Shown here: positions 9,141-17,721 of the stretch, piece by piece
Layout: each line of letters begins with the position of its first letter
Position numbering within the stretch: the first letter of the stretch is position 1
Origin: Candidatus Hydrogenedentota bacterium
GTDB taxonomy: Bacteria > Hydrogenedentota > Hydrogenedentia > Hydrogenedentales > CAITNO01
Direction: 5' to 3'
DNA length: 64,000 nucleotides
NCBI GenBank assembly: GCA_903893795.1
Contig: CAITNO010000035.1
Span: forward strand, 124,001 to 188,000
Position numbers and translations under genes: made by a program
Notes under the pieces: generated by a model
Database searches by the model: none
Told to the model about the DNA's origin: nothing
The model's input: the letters and a program-made list of their open reading frames with translations, nothing else

Positions 9141-10649
9141 ATGAGCAGGCGATTTACAGTCGGGGTTTTGGGAATGTTAATGGCGGCAATACTGCTGGTT
9201 GCATCCACCGCCGGAGCGGCCGTGACCTTTACCGGCCATACGGATGCGGTGCTGGCCGCAAAAGTATCTCCCGACGGCACCAAGGTGCTCACCGGGTCCG
9301 CGGACAACACGGCGAAACTGTGGAACGCATCCACCGGCGCGCTGATCCGCACCTTCACCGGCCACACTTACTGGGTCTCGGCGGTGGATTTCAATGCCGA
9401 CGGCACCAAGGTGCTTACGGGCTCGGACGACGGCACCGCCAAACTCTGGAATGCAAACACGGGTGGCCTTGATCATACCTTCAGCGGCCATGCGTACAAT
9501 GTGAAATCAGCGGTTTTTTCCCCCGACGGCACCAAGGTGCTCACCGGGTCGGATGACAAGACCGCAAAGCTTTGGGACGCATCCACCGGCATGGTCCTCA
9601 AGACCTTCAGCGGACACACGGATTCTGTAAATGGCGTGGCATTTTCTCCCGACGGCACCAAGGTGCTCACCGGTTCGGCGGACAAGACGGCGAGACTTTG
9701 GAATGCCTCCACCGGCGCAGTCTTGGCCACATTTAACGGACACGACAGTTATGTGAGGTCCGTGGCGTTTTCCCCGGATGGAACGAAAGTCCTTACCGGG
9801 GCGGCCGATGGCACCGCCAAGCTCTGGACCGCCTCCTCGGGCATGCTCATCCGCACATTCGCGGGAGCCGCGTTCCAGGTGTATGGGGTCGCCTTTTCCT
9901 CCGACGGTTACAGGGCTCTGTCCAGTCTGGGCGACCATACGGCGGACTTGTGGAATGTGTCCAACGGCACGCTTGTCCAGACACTGACCGGGCACACGGA
10001 CCAGGTGAATTCCGTGGCGTTTTCGAAGGACGGCACACAGGTGCTTACCGGATCCGGCGACCACACGGCGATATTGCAGGCAATTCCCGTGCCCAGGGGC
10101 GCCATTGTAATCAACGGCAACAGCAGCGCCACCAACAGCGCGTCTGCCACGCTTTCATTGACCTGGTCGGGCGGTTGGGGCACTGGCGTTACCCGCATGC
10201 GCCTCAGTGATGACGGTTCCACCTGGACGGCATGGCAAACGCTTGCGGCGTCCCTTCCACACACACTGCTGCCCGGTGACGGCTACAAGACTGTTCGTGT
10301 GCAGTTCCTGGACCAGCAAAACAACTATTCCGCCATTTACAGCGACTATATCCGGCTGGATACCCAGGCGCCCACAGGCAGCATTATCATCAATGCAGGC
10401 GCGGCAACCACCAAGACACAGGCGGTGACGCTGGGGTTGGCGTGGAATGACGGCACCGGGTCGGGGGTGTCGCGGGTGCGCTTCAGTGACAACGGTTCCA
10501 CATGGACCGGATGGGAGCTTCCCAAAGCCACCCGCGCCTACACCCTTCCGGCAGGACTGGGCTACCACACGGTGCGTGCGCAGTATCTGGACGCTGCGGG
10601 CAACTACTCCCCGGTGTACAGCGATTACATCAAGCTCGTGGCTCCCTGA
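9141..10649 (+). CDS. Secreted seven-unit WD40 protein with two Ig-like modules (array copy 4)
   Basis: The start at ATG 9141 follows AAAGGG about ten bases upstream and gives the signal peptide MSRRFTVGVLGMLMAAILLV (cleavage near AGA-A). An in-frame ATG at 9093 would add a charged tail before it and is rejected. The product is 502 residues. The seven WD40 units carry VLTGSADNTAKLWN-type signatures. Unit 6 (VAFSSDGYRALSSLGD) is the most degenerate, and unit 7 ends TAILQAIPV. Two Ig-like modules (MRLSDDGSTWTAWQT, VRFSDNGSTWTGWEL) complete the protein. It is the last gene of the array and runs into a GC-rich hairpin at 10678-10707. Confidence 0.9.
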   Translation: MSRRFTVGVLGMLMAAILLVASTAGAAVTFTGHTDAVLAAKVSPDGTKVLTGSADNTAKLWNASTGALIRTFTGHTYWVSAVDFNADGTKVLTGSDDGTAKLWNANTGGLDHTFSGHAYNVKSAVFSPDGTKVLTGSDDKTAKLWDASTGMVLKTFSGHTDSVNGVAFSPDGTKVLTGSADKTARLWNASTGAVLATFNGHDSYVRSVAFSPDGTKVLTGAADGTAKLWTASSGMLIRTFAGAAFQVYGVAFSSDGYRALSSLGDHTADLWNVSNGTLVQTLTGHTDQVNSVAFSKDGTQVLTGSGDHTAILQAIPVPRGAIVINGNSSATNSASATLSLTWSGGWGTGVTRMRLSDDGSTWTAWQTLAASLPHTLLPGDGYKTVRVQFLDQQNNYSAIYSDYIRLDTQAPTGSIIINAGAATTKTQAVTLGLAWNDGTGSGVSRVRFSDNGSTWTGWELPKATRAYTLPAGLGYHTVRAQYLDAAGNYSPVYSDYIKLVAP

Positions 10650-10677
10650 CCGCCATAGACACTGCGGACATGCAATG

Positions 10678-10707
10678 CGCCCGGGCTGTCGAAGGATGGC
10701 CCGGGCG
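10678..10707. terminator. Bidirectional hairpin between convergent genes
   Basis: CGCCCGGGC at 10678-10686 pairs perfectly with GCCCGGGCG at 10699-10707 around a 12-base loop. It sits between the stop of array copy 4 (10649) and the stop of the minus-strand gene (10736). No long T-run follows on either strand, so termination is inferred from position and stem strength. Confidence 0.5.
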
Positions 10708-10735
10708 GTTATGCATTGGAAACGGGCAAACGGGT

Positions 10736-12121
10736 TTACAGCAGTTCTGGATAGTGCTTCTTAATCAGGTCCTGTTCCTCACCTTTAAGCTCTTTGAGTG
10801 CCACGGGCTTGTCCTGCGGGCGAATGCCCTTCTGGTTGAGCCGGTTCATGAGACTCCAGTTGCGGCCCTTGTCTTTCGGTTCCTCGGCCTTCAGGTCGTA
10901 GCGGGTGAAGTCAATGGCCTTCTCGGGGCCGTTTTCCTTCCAGTCGCGCAGCAGCGCGAGCCGGAAATCGCGGTTCATGAACCAGCGTATTTCCAGATTC
11001 TCGTCGGAGCCGAAAATGCCCGTGCCCCGCTGCACGAAACGGTAGTCCATTGCGGCGTTGTCCCTGTGCGCGGTGCGCCAGGCATTGCCGTACTCCCCCT
11101 GGGTGACGCAGCGGCTTTCGGGCCAGCGCTTTCGGGTCTCTTCAAACCACTTGGGCAGACATTCGAGCAGCTTCTTCCTGTCCTTTCCGCCGTCAAGGTC
11201 GAACAGCGAGAGTTCCCAGCAGGTGGTGACTCCGGCAAACTTGTTGAGTTCAAAGCCCTTGTCAAAATGGGCGGCCGTGGTCGCCATGACCTCCCGCATG
11301 CCCGTGTCGGCGCCCAGCCGCATAAAGGTTTCAATCGGCCCCATGCCCATGCGGCTGTTGTATTTGTCGGTGCAGCCGGAATAGCGCGCCGCGATGAAGT
11401 CGCAAGTCCAGCCGTCCAGATTGACACAGTCGATGAAGTCGTCCGCGCCCTGCGCGGGCTTGCAGAAGTGCTCCCGCGACGGATAGTAGGGGTAGGAGAT
11501 GGAACCGTCGCCGTCGCCGTTGTCCACGGCGTACTGGCTCCAGATATTGCCCTGGCAGACGTGAACGCCCTCCTTCTCCGCCAGGTGGCGCAGATTGTCC
11601 GCCGCAAGGTAACCGGCGACAATGCTCTGCGGTCGGTATCCGCCGCCCACCATGCCCGAAACCATTTGCAGCGCGTCGTGCAGGTCGGCATTGACCTGCT
11701 CCCGTGTGTTATACATGTTCGCGAAATAGCCGCCGGGGATGAAGGTGATTTCGTCGCCATATTTGCCGTGGCATTCTACGGCGAATTCGCGGAGAGCCTT
11801 GTAGTTGTCCCGCTTGTCCTGAAGTGCCCACCAACTGAAGGCCCAGGTCATGCGTCCGCCGGGCCAGCCCCGCTCGAATGCGTCGCGGAACTGGCGGGCC
11901 GTTTCCGGCGAGTGTATGTCCCCCTCGTCATTGCCAATCAACTGGTCCCGTCCCGCTTCAATCTGGTTGACGCGGATGACGCTGTTGAAGGTCAGAAAGC
12001 GGTTTCCCTCAAGTGGCGGTGCTGCGGCTGTATTGTCCGCCGCCGGGGCCGGGCTGGCGGCACCGACGGCCGCCATTGCGGCAAGGGTGTTCTGCAGGAA
12101 CTGTCTTCGGTTCTGGCGCAT
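10736..12121 (-). CDS. Tat-exported protein of unknown function (possibly DUF3863/DUF3864-like)
   Basis: The start is ATG at 12121, ten bases after GGGAG. The product is 461 residues. The N-terminus MRQNRRQFLQNTLAAMAAVG is a twin-arginine signal, so the protein is probably exported folded. The mature part starts LEGNRFLTFNSVIRVNQIE. It contains TWAFSWWALQD, a QGNIWSQYAVDNGDGDGSIS segment and TTCWELSLFDLDGG, which suggest a glycan-active TIM-barrel-like enzyme. From memory this most resembles the DUF3863/DUF3864 proteins of Bacteroidetes, but I am not certain. No catalytic motif can be assigned. It faces the WD40 array tail to tail and is divergent from the GH9-like gene, in a carbohydrate-oriented neighbourhood. 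Confidence 0.65.
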   Translation of the reverse strand: MRQNRRQFLQNTLAAMAAVGAASPAPAADNTAAAPPLEGNRFLTFNSVIRVNQIEAGRDQLIGNDEGDIHSPETARQFRDAFERGWPGGRMTWAFSWWALQDKRDNYKALREFAVECHGKYGDEITFIPGGYFANMYNTREQVNADLHDALQMVSGMVGGGYRPQSIVAGYLAADNLRHLAEKEGVHVCQGNIWSQYAVDNGDGDGSISYPYYPSREHFCKPAQGADDFIDCVNLDGWTCDFIAARYSGCTDKYNSRMGMGPIETFMRLGADTGMREVMATTAAHFDKGFELNKFAGVTTCWELSLFDLDGGKDRKKLLECLPKWFEETRKRWPESRCVTQGEYGNAWRTAHRDNAAMDYRFVQRGTGIFGSDENLEIRWFMNRDFRLALLRDWKENGPEKAIDFTRYDLKAEEPKDKGRNWSLMNRLNQKGIRPQDKPVALKELKGEEQDLIKKHYPELL

Positions 12122-12304
12122 GCGCTGTGTCTCCCTGTTGGATGTTCCGGCATTTGCCGGACGGAGAAGAATATACCCCAAGCGCCGCCGCCGTTCCTGT
12201 TTTGGAAGACCTCCCCCCGGTTTGTATCCGTGCCCTGTTGCGTATATTCTAACGCTTTGCGGCGGGCATGAAGGCCCGAACCGCCTTGCCAGGAGGTTGT
12301 TTTC

Positions 12305-14254
12305 GTGATGCGATGGACCTGCGTGATGCTGACGTTGATGCTGTTTCTTTCCGCCGTTGCGATTGCGGAGGACAGCCCCGGAACCGCCCCCCAAACAGTG
12401 TTTGAATCGGTGCCCATGCTGCCCTGCGGCGTGTTTGAAAAAGCCGCCGCCAATGCGCCCGACCAGCCTGCCGGATGGCATTCAGAAGCCCCGGCGGAAG
12501 CATGGCGCATCGACCATCAGACCTTCCTGCAGGGCGCGGGGTCGTTGTGCCTGGCTGGCGGCGTGGCGGTGTCTGTGGTGTCCGACCCGATGCCGCTGGA
12601 GAAGGAATTCACCGGGCTGAGCGCGGTGGCCATGGGGCGCGGCACCGGGGGGACCGCCAAACTGCGCTGGCTCGCGCAGGACGGCACTGTGATTCGTGAA
12701 GACGCGCTCCAGCCCCTGAAAGCGCCCGAGGCCAGCGGTTGGACCCGCCACACGCTGAAAGAAACGGTCCGTCCGGAAAAGGCGGAACGGGTGGTCTGCG
12801 TGCTGGAGGCCAATACCCCTGCGGGCGAATCGTTCTGGTGGGACGGCGTCGAGGTGACAGGAAGTTTTGAGCGCGCACCCAGCGTGGCGGTTCTGGTCAA
12901 CCAGGCCGGGTACGAGTCCTTCGCGCCCAAGCGCTTTGTCGTTGCGGCCAACCTGCAAGTGTCTGGCGCAACCTTCACCGTGGAGGCCCGCGGGGGGCGC
13001 GTTCTGTTCAAAGGCCTGCTTGAAGATTCGTCGCGCATCATCGGCACCGGCGGCGCCGATTGGGGCCGCTATTATTACCGCGGTGATTTCACCCCGCTGA
13101 ATGCGGACGGCAGCTATACGATCCACGCAAGTCTGGGTGGCATTGAAGCGGTGTCCCCCGAATTTGCACTGGCCTTTGACCAGGTGTGGAATGCGGCGTT
13201 CAACCGGGCGATTCACGCGCTGACCGCCTACCGCAGTGAAACCTCCGGCCCCCTGTGGACCGACCCCGGCAAACCGGCCCTGTCGGACGCCGAGGCCTAT
13301 TGGACGCTTGTAAACGGATGGTCGGCGCTGCGCTGGAAACTGGACCTGCTCGGCGGCGCGTCGCCCCTGGCCGACGAGGTGAACTGGGCCGCTCCACTGG
13401 CGGCAAAACGGGCCACAGGCGCCGAAACTGTCGCACTGCCCAATTGGGCGGCCGCGCTGGCCCGGCGCACGCGGCAGGAAAAGACCGACACGGCCTCCGC
13501 CGAGGCGGCAAAGGCGGCCGTCACCGCGCTGAAGGACGTGGGCGGGAAGGGGCCACTGGCCTTTTCCGCCGCCTGGGACCTGTACGTTGCGGGGGATGAC
13601 CCCGTCTGGAAAGGTCAGGCGAAGGCCTGGTTTCCGGGCGTGAACATTGACTCCATCGAGCCCCTGCTCGAATACGAGGCCGAGGAGGGCGGCATGCTCA
13701 GCATGGATGTGGCCCGGTCGGTGGAGCAGGTGGCAGATACCCTGCTCAGGCGCGCCAAGAACCCCTTCGGCGTCTATGCCACCGAGGACAAGGGAACGCT
13801 TTTCTACTTCCTTCCCTCCCCGTCGGAACCCGTCGGCACCCCCGAGGGCATGGGCAACACGCACCGGGTGCTCATGGCCGCCGAACTCATGGCAAAGGCG
13901 TACCGCTTTGCGGCCAAGCCCGAATACCTCAATTTCATCTATGACCAGCTCAACTGGATATTCGGCTGCAATCCCGAGGGCGTCTGCCTCATGGAGGGGG
14001 TCGGTGTTGCCCACGTGGCAAAACTTGCGGGACCGGGAACGGAGCACCGCGATGCGCTTTCCGGGATCATCCTTAACGGTATTGGCCCGGTGGGTCTGGG
14101 CGATGACCGCCCGTGGATCGCCATGCGCGACACCGATGCGGCCGCCGAGGCCACCAATGGTTTTGCCCTGCGCAACAATGTGCGCTTCATTGGGGCCATG
14201 GCGCAGTTGAAACGCATCCGCACCGTGCAGCCCCAGGACAAGCAGGCAAAGTAA
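12305..14254 (+). CDS. GH9-like secreted protein lacking catalytic residues
   Basis: GTG 12305 has the best spacing (8) from AGGAGG at 12291-12296; ATG 12308 is the alternative. Either gives a signal peptide (MRWTCVMLTLMLFLSAVAIA). The product is about 649 residues. A carbohydrate-binding-like segment (about 30-190) is followed by an Ig-like CelD-type domain starting VLVNQAGYESFAPKRFVV. An alpha-helical region then matches the C-terminal half of the GH9 barrel (FIYDQLNWIFGCNPEGVCLMEGVG; LGDDRPW). Compared with its neighbour at 14303, the DAGDY nucleophile segment is missing. The Glu of the terminal NEC motif is replaced (ATNGFALRNNV). GH9 enzymes are inverting beta-glucanases; this one looks catalytically dead and may bind glycan or act with its neighbour. 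Confidence 0.8.
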   Translation: MMRWTCVMLTLMLFLSAVAIAEDSPGTAPQTVFESVPMLPCGVFEKAAANAPDQPAGWHSEAPAEAWRIDHQTFLQGAGSLCLAGGVAVSVVSDPMPLEKEFTGLSAVAMGRGTGGTAKLRWLAQDGTVIREDALQPLKAPEASGWTRHTLKETVRPEKAERVVCVLEANTPAGESFWWDGVEVTGSFERAPSVAVLVNQAGYESFAPKRFVVAANLQVSGATFTVEARGGRVLFKGLLEDSSRIIGTGGADWGRYYYRGDFTPLNADGSYTIHASLGGIEAVSPEFALAFDQVWNAAFNRAIHALTAYRSETSGPLWTDPGKPALSDAEAYWTLVNGWSALRWKLDLLGGASPLADEVNWAAPLAAKRATGAETVALPNWAAALARRTRQEKTDTASAEAAKAAVTALKDVGGKGPLAFSAAWDLYVAGDDPVWKGQAKAWFPGVNIDSIEPLLEYEAEEGGMLSMDVARSVEQVADTLLRRAKNPFGVYATEDKGTLFYFLPSPSEPVGTPEGMGNTHRVLMAAELMAKAYRFAAKPEYLNFIYDQLNWIFGCNPEGVCLMEGVGVAHVAKLAGPGTEHRDALSGIILNGIGPVGLGDDRPWIAMRDTDAAAEATNGFALRNNVRFIGAMAQLKRIRTVQPQDKQAK

Positions 14255-14302
14255 TTAGAAATTGGGAATTGCGAATTAGGAATTATTTGGAGGGTTTATG
14301 CC

Positions 14303-17300
14303 ATGCCACACTGCGGGCGTAGTATGTTGACTGTTGCATGGCTGTTGCTGGCGCTGTGCGGACATGTTCATGCGCAGACACCCGCGCAGGCGTGGACTTT
14401 TGAGGCGAAATCCAATCTATATTCGTCGCCGTTGGTGGCCGATGTGCATCCTTCTCCGGGAAGGGAAATCATTGTCGGCGACAGCGAAGCGCGGCGCCTG
14501 CGCTGTGTTTCGGCAACGGGCCAACAGCTTTGGGAATGTGACGGGGGCTGGAAGAAACGTCTCATTTCCGCGGCAGCGCTCAGCGCCCCCCTGGCCGACG
14601 GCACACGGTTGCTGGCCGTGGGCAATGCCGACGGCTCGCTGACGGCGATCGACGCCGCCACCGGCAAAGTGCGCTGGCAGGTGCAGGCCGGTGCGGTGGA
14701 GTGGGGGGGAGGCCTCTGGGCGGACATCGACGGCGACGGCGCGCAGGAATATGTGCATGCGACGCTCAAGGAAGGCGTGGCCGCCTTCGACGCACAGGGC
14801 AAAGAACGCTGGCGCCACACCGGGGCCGCGGGCGGTCCCAAAGTTACGGCGGCCTCCGTGCCCGCGGCCTGCGATATTGACGGCGACGGGAAAAGCGAAA
14901 TCTTCTTTGCCACGCCCTGGGGCGTGATCTGCATCAACGGTGACGGCGCGCCGCGCTGGGAAAAGGTCACCGGTGATGACTTCAAGGCGACGGTCATTGT
15001 CGGTGATGCCGACGGTGACGGTGTGCCCGAACTCTACACGATGTCCTGTGATGACGCGTACCTGTGGCGGCTCGACGCGCGTACCGGTGCGGTCGCCTGG
15101 AAGACGCCGCTGGCCGGGAGTGCTGACGCCTACAACGGCTCGGCGCTGGCGCTGGGCGACATTGACGGTGACGGCCTGGAGGAAGTGGTGGCGGCGGACA
15201 ACACCGGGCACGTGTACGCGCTGGGCGCAGACGGCATAGTCCGCTGGATGTTCACCACGCGCAAGCCCGTGCATGCGGCGGTTTCGCTGGGTGATGTGGA
15301 CGGCGACGGCAGCGTGGAAGTGCTCGCCGCGAGCGGCGACCACAATCTCTATTGCCTCGACGGTTCCGGTCATGAACGGTGGCGCGTGGAGACAGGGCTG
15401 CGCCTGGTGCATCCAGCCACCATAGTCGACATCGACCTCGATGGACGGACAGACCTGCTCGTGTGCGGCTGCGACCACCTGCTGCGCTGTCTCCAGACCG
15501 GCGCACGTTATGACGCCGCATTCGTCCCCTGGCCGTCGCGCCGCTTCGACAGCGCCCAAAGCGGTGCATCCTTTGGCAAGCGCGGCCCGGTACAGCCCAA
15601 GGTGGAGATAGCACAGTCGCTCCTTGAATACGGCGATTTCGAGCAGGGCAAGGTACGCGACGGACTGGAGCAGTTTGACCCCGCCAATCCCCTCCGTGCT
15701 CAGGTGATGAATCGTCCGCGCGGCTGGAGATGCTCCACGCCGGAAGTGGAATGGGGCATGGCCGGCAACCTGGACGGTCATGGAAAATGTCTGCTGGTCC
15801 ACACGCCGAGTGAAATCGTTTCAGACTATGTGCCCCTGCCCGCAGGATTGCGCACGATTTCCGCTTCGGTGGACGGCGGGGCGGGCGCGGTTCGCGCGGA
15901 AATCCGTTGGCTCGGCGATGCGGGCATCGTAGGCACGACGCCGCTGGAGTACCAAAGCGAGGCCGTTGGCTGGCATGCCTATTTCCTTGCCGACACGGCA
16001 CCGCCGCGGGGTGCCCGCAGGGCCGCGATGGTGCTGCATTGCGAAGGGCAGGACTGCCGTTGGGACAACGCCCGCATCACAGGGAAGGTGCTGGAGTCCG
16101 CCTCGACCACGGTGCTCATCAATCAGGCCGGTTACGACCTTGGCGCACCGAAGCACTTCGTGGTGCAGTCCAATGTTGCGGCCAAGGAACCCGTCTTTGC
16201 GCTGCTGCATGAGGGCGGCTCAGTTGCCTTGGAGGGCAAGCTGATGCCTGCCGTCCGCATCAAGGGCAAGTACGGCCAGGACTGGGGCTATGCCTATTAC
16301 GACGGCGACCTGACCGCTTTCGACACTGCTGGACATTACCGCCTGCGCGCGACGCTGGACGGGGTCAGCGCCGAATCCTGGCCCTTTGAGATTGGCGACA
16401 ACCGGTTGTGGCGCGCCGCCGCGCGGCCCGCCTACCGTTTCTTCTGGTACCAGCGCTGCGGCATGGAGATACCCGGTTTCCACGGCGCCTGCCACCTCGA
16501 CGACGCGGTCGGCCCCGACGGCAAATCCGCGCGGTCCGTTTTTGGCGGCTGGCACGATGCGGGCGACTACAACACCTACCAGAACGCGCCCTACGTGATT
16601 GGCCTGGCCCGCGCCTACGGCGCGCAGGCGGCGGCGTTTGACGCCCTCAAGCCCGCGGGCGAGGAAGGGTTTCTCGACGAACTGCTTTGGGGCGGCGCGC
16701 ACGTGCGGCGCATGATCACCGAGGACGGCTCCGCATTCGGCTCCATCACCAGCGGCTACGGTTTCTGGGGGCCGCCCGAACTCGAAACGGACAACATCCC
16801 CGGCACGGGCGACGAGCGCCCCGCCGCCTGCGTGCGCGGCGACAATCCGGACGACCATCAGGCCGCGTTGGCCCGTATCGCGTCCCTGCTGCATGACAAG
16901 GGCCGGGCCGATGTCTCGGAGTGGACCGAACCCGCCGCGCGCAGTCTCGACTATGCCCTCGCGCAGGGCCACCGCGGCCTGGCGCAACTGACCACGGCTA
17001 CCGACCTGTTCCGCGCCACAAACGACCCCAAGTACGCGGCACTCGCAAAGGACCTGTTTGGCGCACTCGCGCCCAAGCCTGACCAGGGGCTGTCTCTGGC
17101 GCTGGTGGATGCGGTGCGCCGTTATGATGAGACCTTCAAGGAAGACCATTCGGAAGTGCTGAAGGAGATGCTGGTCGCGCGGGCAGAGTCACTGCTCAAA
17201 CTGGCGGACAATCCCTTCGGCGTGTGCAGCTTCGGCACCGCCGAAAAGCCCAATTTCTTCAACGCCCCCGACGACAAGGGCGGCTGGCACATCGGCACCA

Positions 17301-17677
17301 GCAGTTATCTTTTCGAATCGGCCACACTTGTCGCGTTGGCCAACCAATACTCGCCCGACCCGCGTTACCGACGTTTCGTCTATGACCAGTTCAACTGGAC
17401 CCTGGGCATGAACCCCTTCAACCTGAGCCTGATGGAGGGCGTCGGCAGCGCCTTTCTGCCCAGCTACCACAACCGCATCGCCTTTGCGGGGATCAAGCGC
17501 GGCGCCGTGCCCGGCAGCGTGGTCAACGGCGTGACCTGGCGGGCCGTGGGCGATGACCGGCCCTTTGTGGACACCAACGGCACCGACATCCCCGCCTTTG
17601 AATCCAACGAATGCTGGCTGCCCCACAACACGGCGTTCCTCAACGCGCTGGCCAATCTCATGCGGGCAAGGAACTGA
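14303..17677 (+). CDS. Secreted beta-propeller/glycoside hydrolase family 9 fusion
   Basis: ATG 14303 lies eight bases after GGAGGG. The product is 1124 residues with a signal peptide ending near HVHA-Q. Residues about 25-410 contain repeated DIDGDG blades (ADIDGDGAQEYV, CDIDGDGKSEIF, GDVDGDGSVEVL), an FG-GAP/PQQ-like calcium-binding propeller. A lectin-like stretch (about 430-600), a CelD-type Ig domain (VLINQAGYDLGAPKHFVV) and a GH9 catalytic domain follow. The GH9 nucleophile segment is WHDAGDYNTY (Asp752/Asp755), and the general acid fits Glu1103 in ESNECWLPHN, so both catalytic ends are intact. It should cleave beta-glucan-type polysaccharide outside the cell. It lies 48 bases after the catalytically degenerate GH9-like gene, so the two are probably co-transcribed. 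Confidence 0.88.
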   Translation: MPHCGRSMLTVAWLLLALCGHVHAQTPAQAWTFEAKSNLYSSPLVADVHPSPGREIIVGDSEARRLRCVSATGQQLWECDGGWKKRLISAAALSAPLADGTRLLAVGNADGSLTAIDAATGKVRWQVQAGAVEWGGGLWADIDGDGAQEYVHATLKEGVAAFDAQGKERWRHTGAAGGPKVTAASVPAACDIDGDGKSEIFFATPWGVICINGDGAPRWEKVTGDDFKATVIVGDADGDGVPELYTMSCDDAYLWRLDARTGAVAWKTPLAGSADAYNGSALALGDIDGDGLEEVVAADNTGHVYALGADGIVRWMFTTRKPVHAAVSLGDVDGDGSVEVLAASGDHNLYCLDGSGHERWRVETGLRLVHPATIVDIDLDGRTDLLVCGCDHLLRCLQTGARYDAAFVPWPSRRFDSAQSGASFGKRGPVQPKVEIAQSLLEYGDFEQGKVRDGLEQFDPANPLRAQVMNRPRGWRCSTPEVEWGMAGNLDGHGKCLLVHTPSEIVSDYVPLPAGLRTISASVDGGAGAVRAEIRWLGDAGIVGTTPLEYQSEAVGWHAYFLADTAPPRGARRAAMVLHCEGQDCRWDNARITGKVLESASTTVLINQAGYDLGAPKHFVVQSNVAAKEPVFALLHEGGSVALEGKLMPAVRIKGKYGQDWGYAYYDGDLTAFDTAGHYRLRATLDGVSAESWPFEIGDNRLWRAAARPAYRFFWYQRCGMEIPGFHGACHLDDAVGPDGKSARSVFGGWHDAGDYNTYQNAPYVIGLARAYGAQAAAFDALKPAGEEGFLDELLWGGAHVRRMITEDGSAFGSITSGYGFWGPPELETDNIPGTGDERPAACVRGDNPDDHQAALARIASLLHDKGRADVSEWTEPAARSLDYALAQGHRGLAQLTTATDLFRATNDPKYAALAKDLFGALAPKPDQGLSLALVDAVRRYDETFKEDHSEVLKEMLVARAESLLKLADNPFGVCSFGTAEKPNFFNAPDDKGGWHIGTSSYLFESATLVALANQYSPDPRYRRFVYDQFNWTLGMNPFNLSLMEGVGSAFLPSYHNRIAFAGIKRGAVPGSVVNGVTWRAVGDDRPFVDTNGTDIPAFESNECWLPHNTAFLNALANLMRARN

Positions 17678-17721
17678 AGCAAAATGCAGGACAGCCACCC
17701 CCGGCTGTCGAGGTCTATCCC

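Larger units (their letters stand above)
4192..10649 (+). repeat. Tandem array of four paralogous WD40/Ig-like genes
   Basis: Four genes (4192-5709, 5856-7370, 7514-9028, 9141-10649) lie head to tail, separated by 146, 143 and 112 bases. Each has the same plan: signal peptide, seven WD40 units, then two Ig-like modules with MRFSDDG and YTLP-type motifs. Lengths are almost equal (502-505 residues). DNA of the second Ig-like module is nearly identical between copies 1 and 2. For example, a 43-base stretch ending near 5490 matches copy 2 around 7120-7165 with one visible difference. The array arose by gene duplication and is a likely substrate for recombination. Confidence 0.85.

Noticed and set aside
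4192..10649. CRISPR-like periodic DNA repeats
   Set aside because: The period of about 126 bases encodes WD40 units in frame; there are no short constant repeats with unique spacers.
12482..14047. Minus-strand open frame of about 520 codons inside the GH9-like gene
   Set aside because: No family features; the plus strand holds Ig-like and GH9 motifs.
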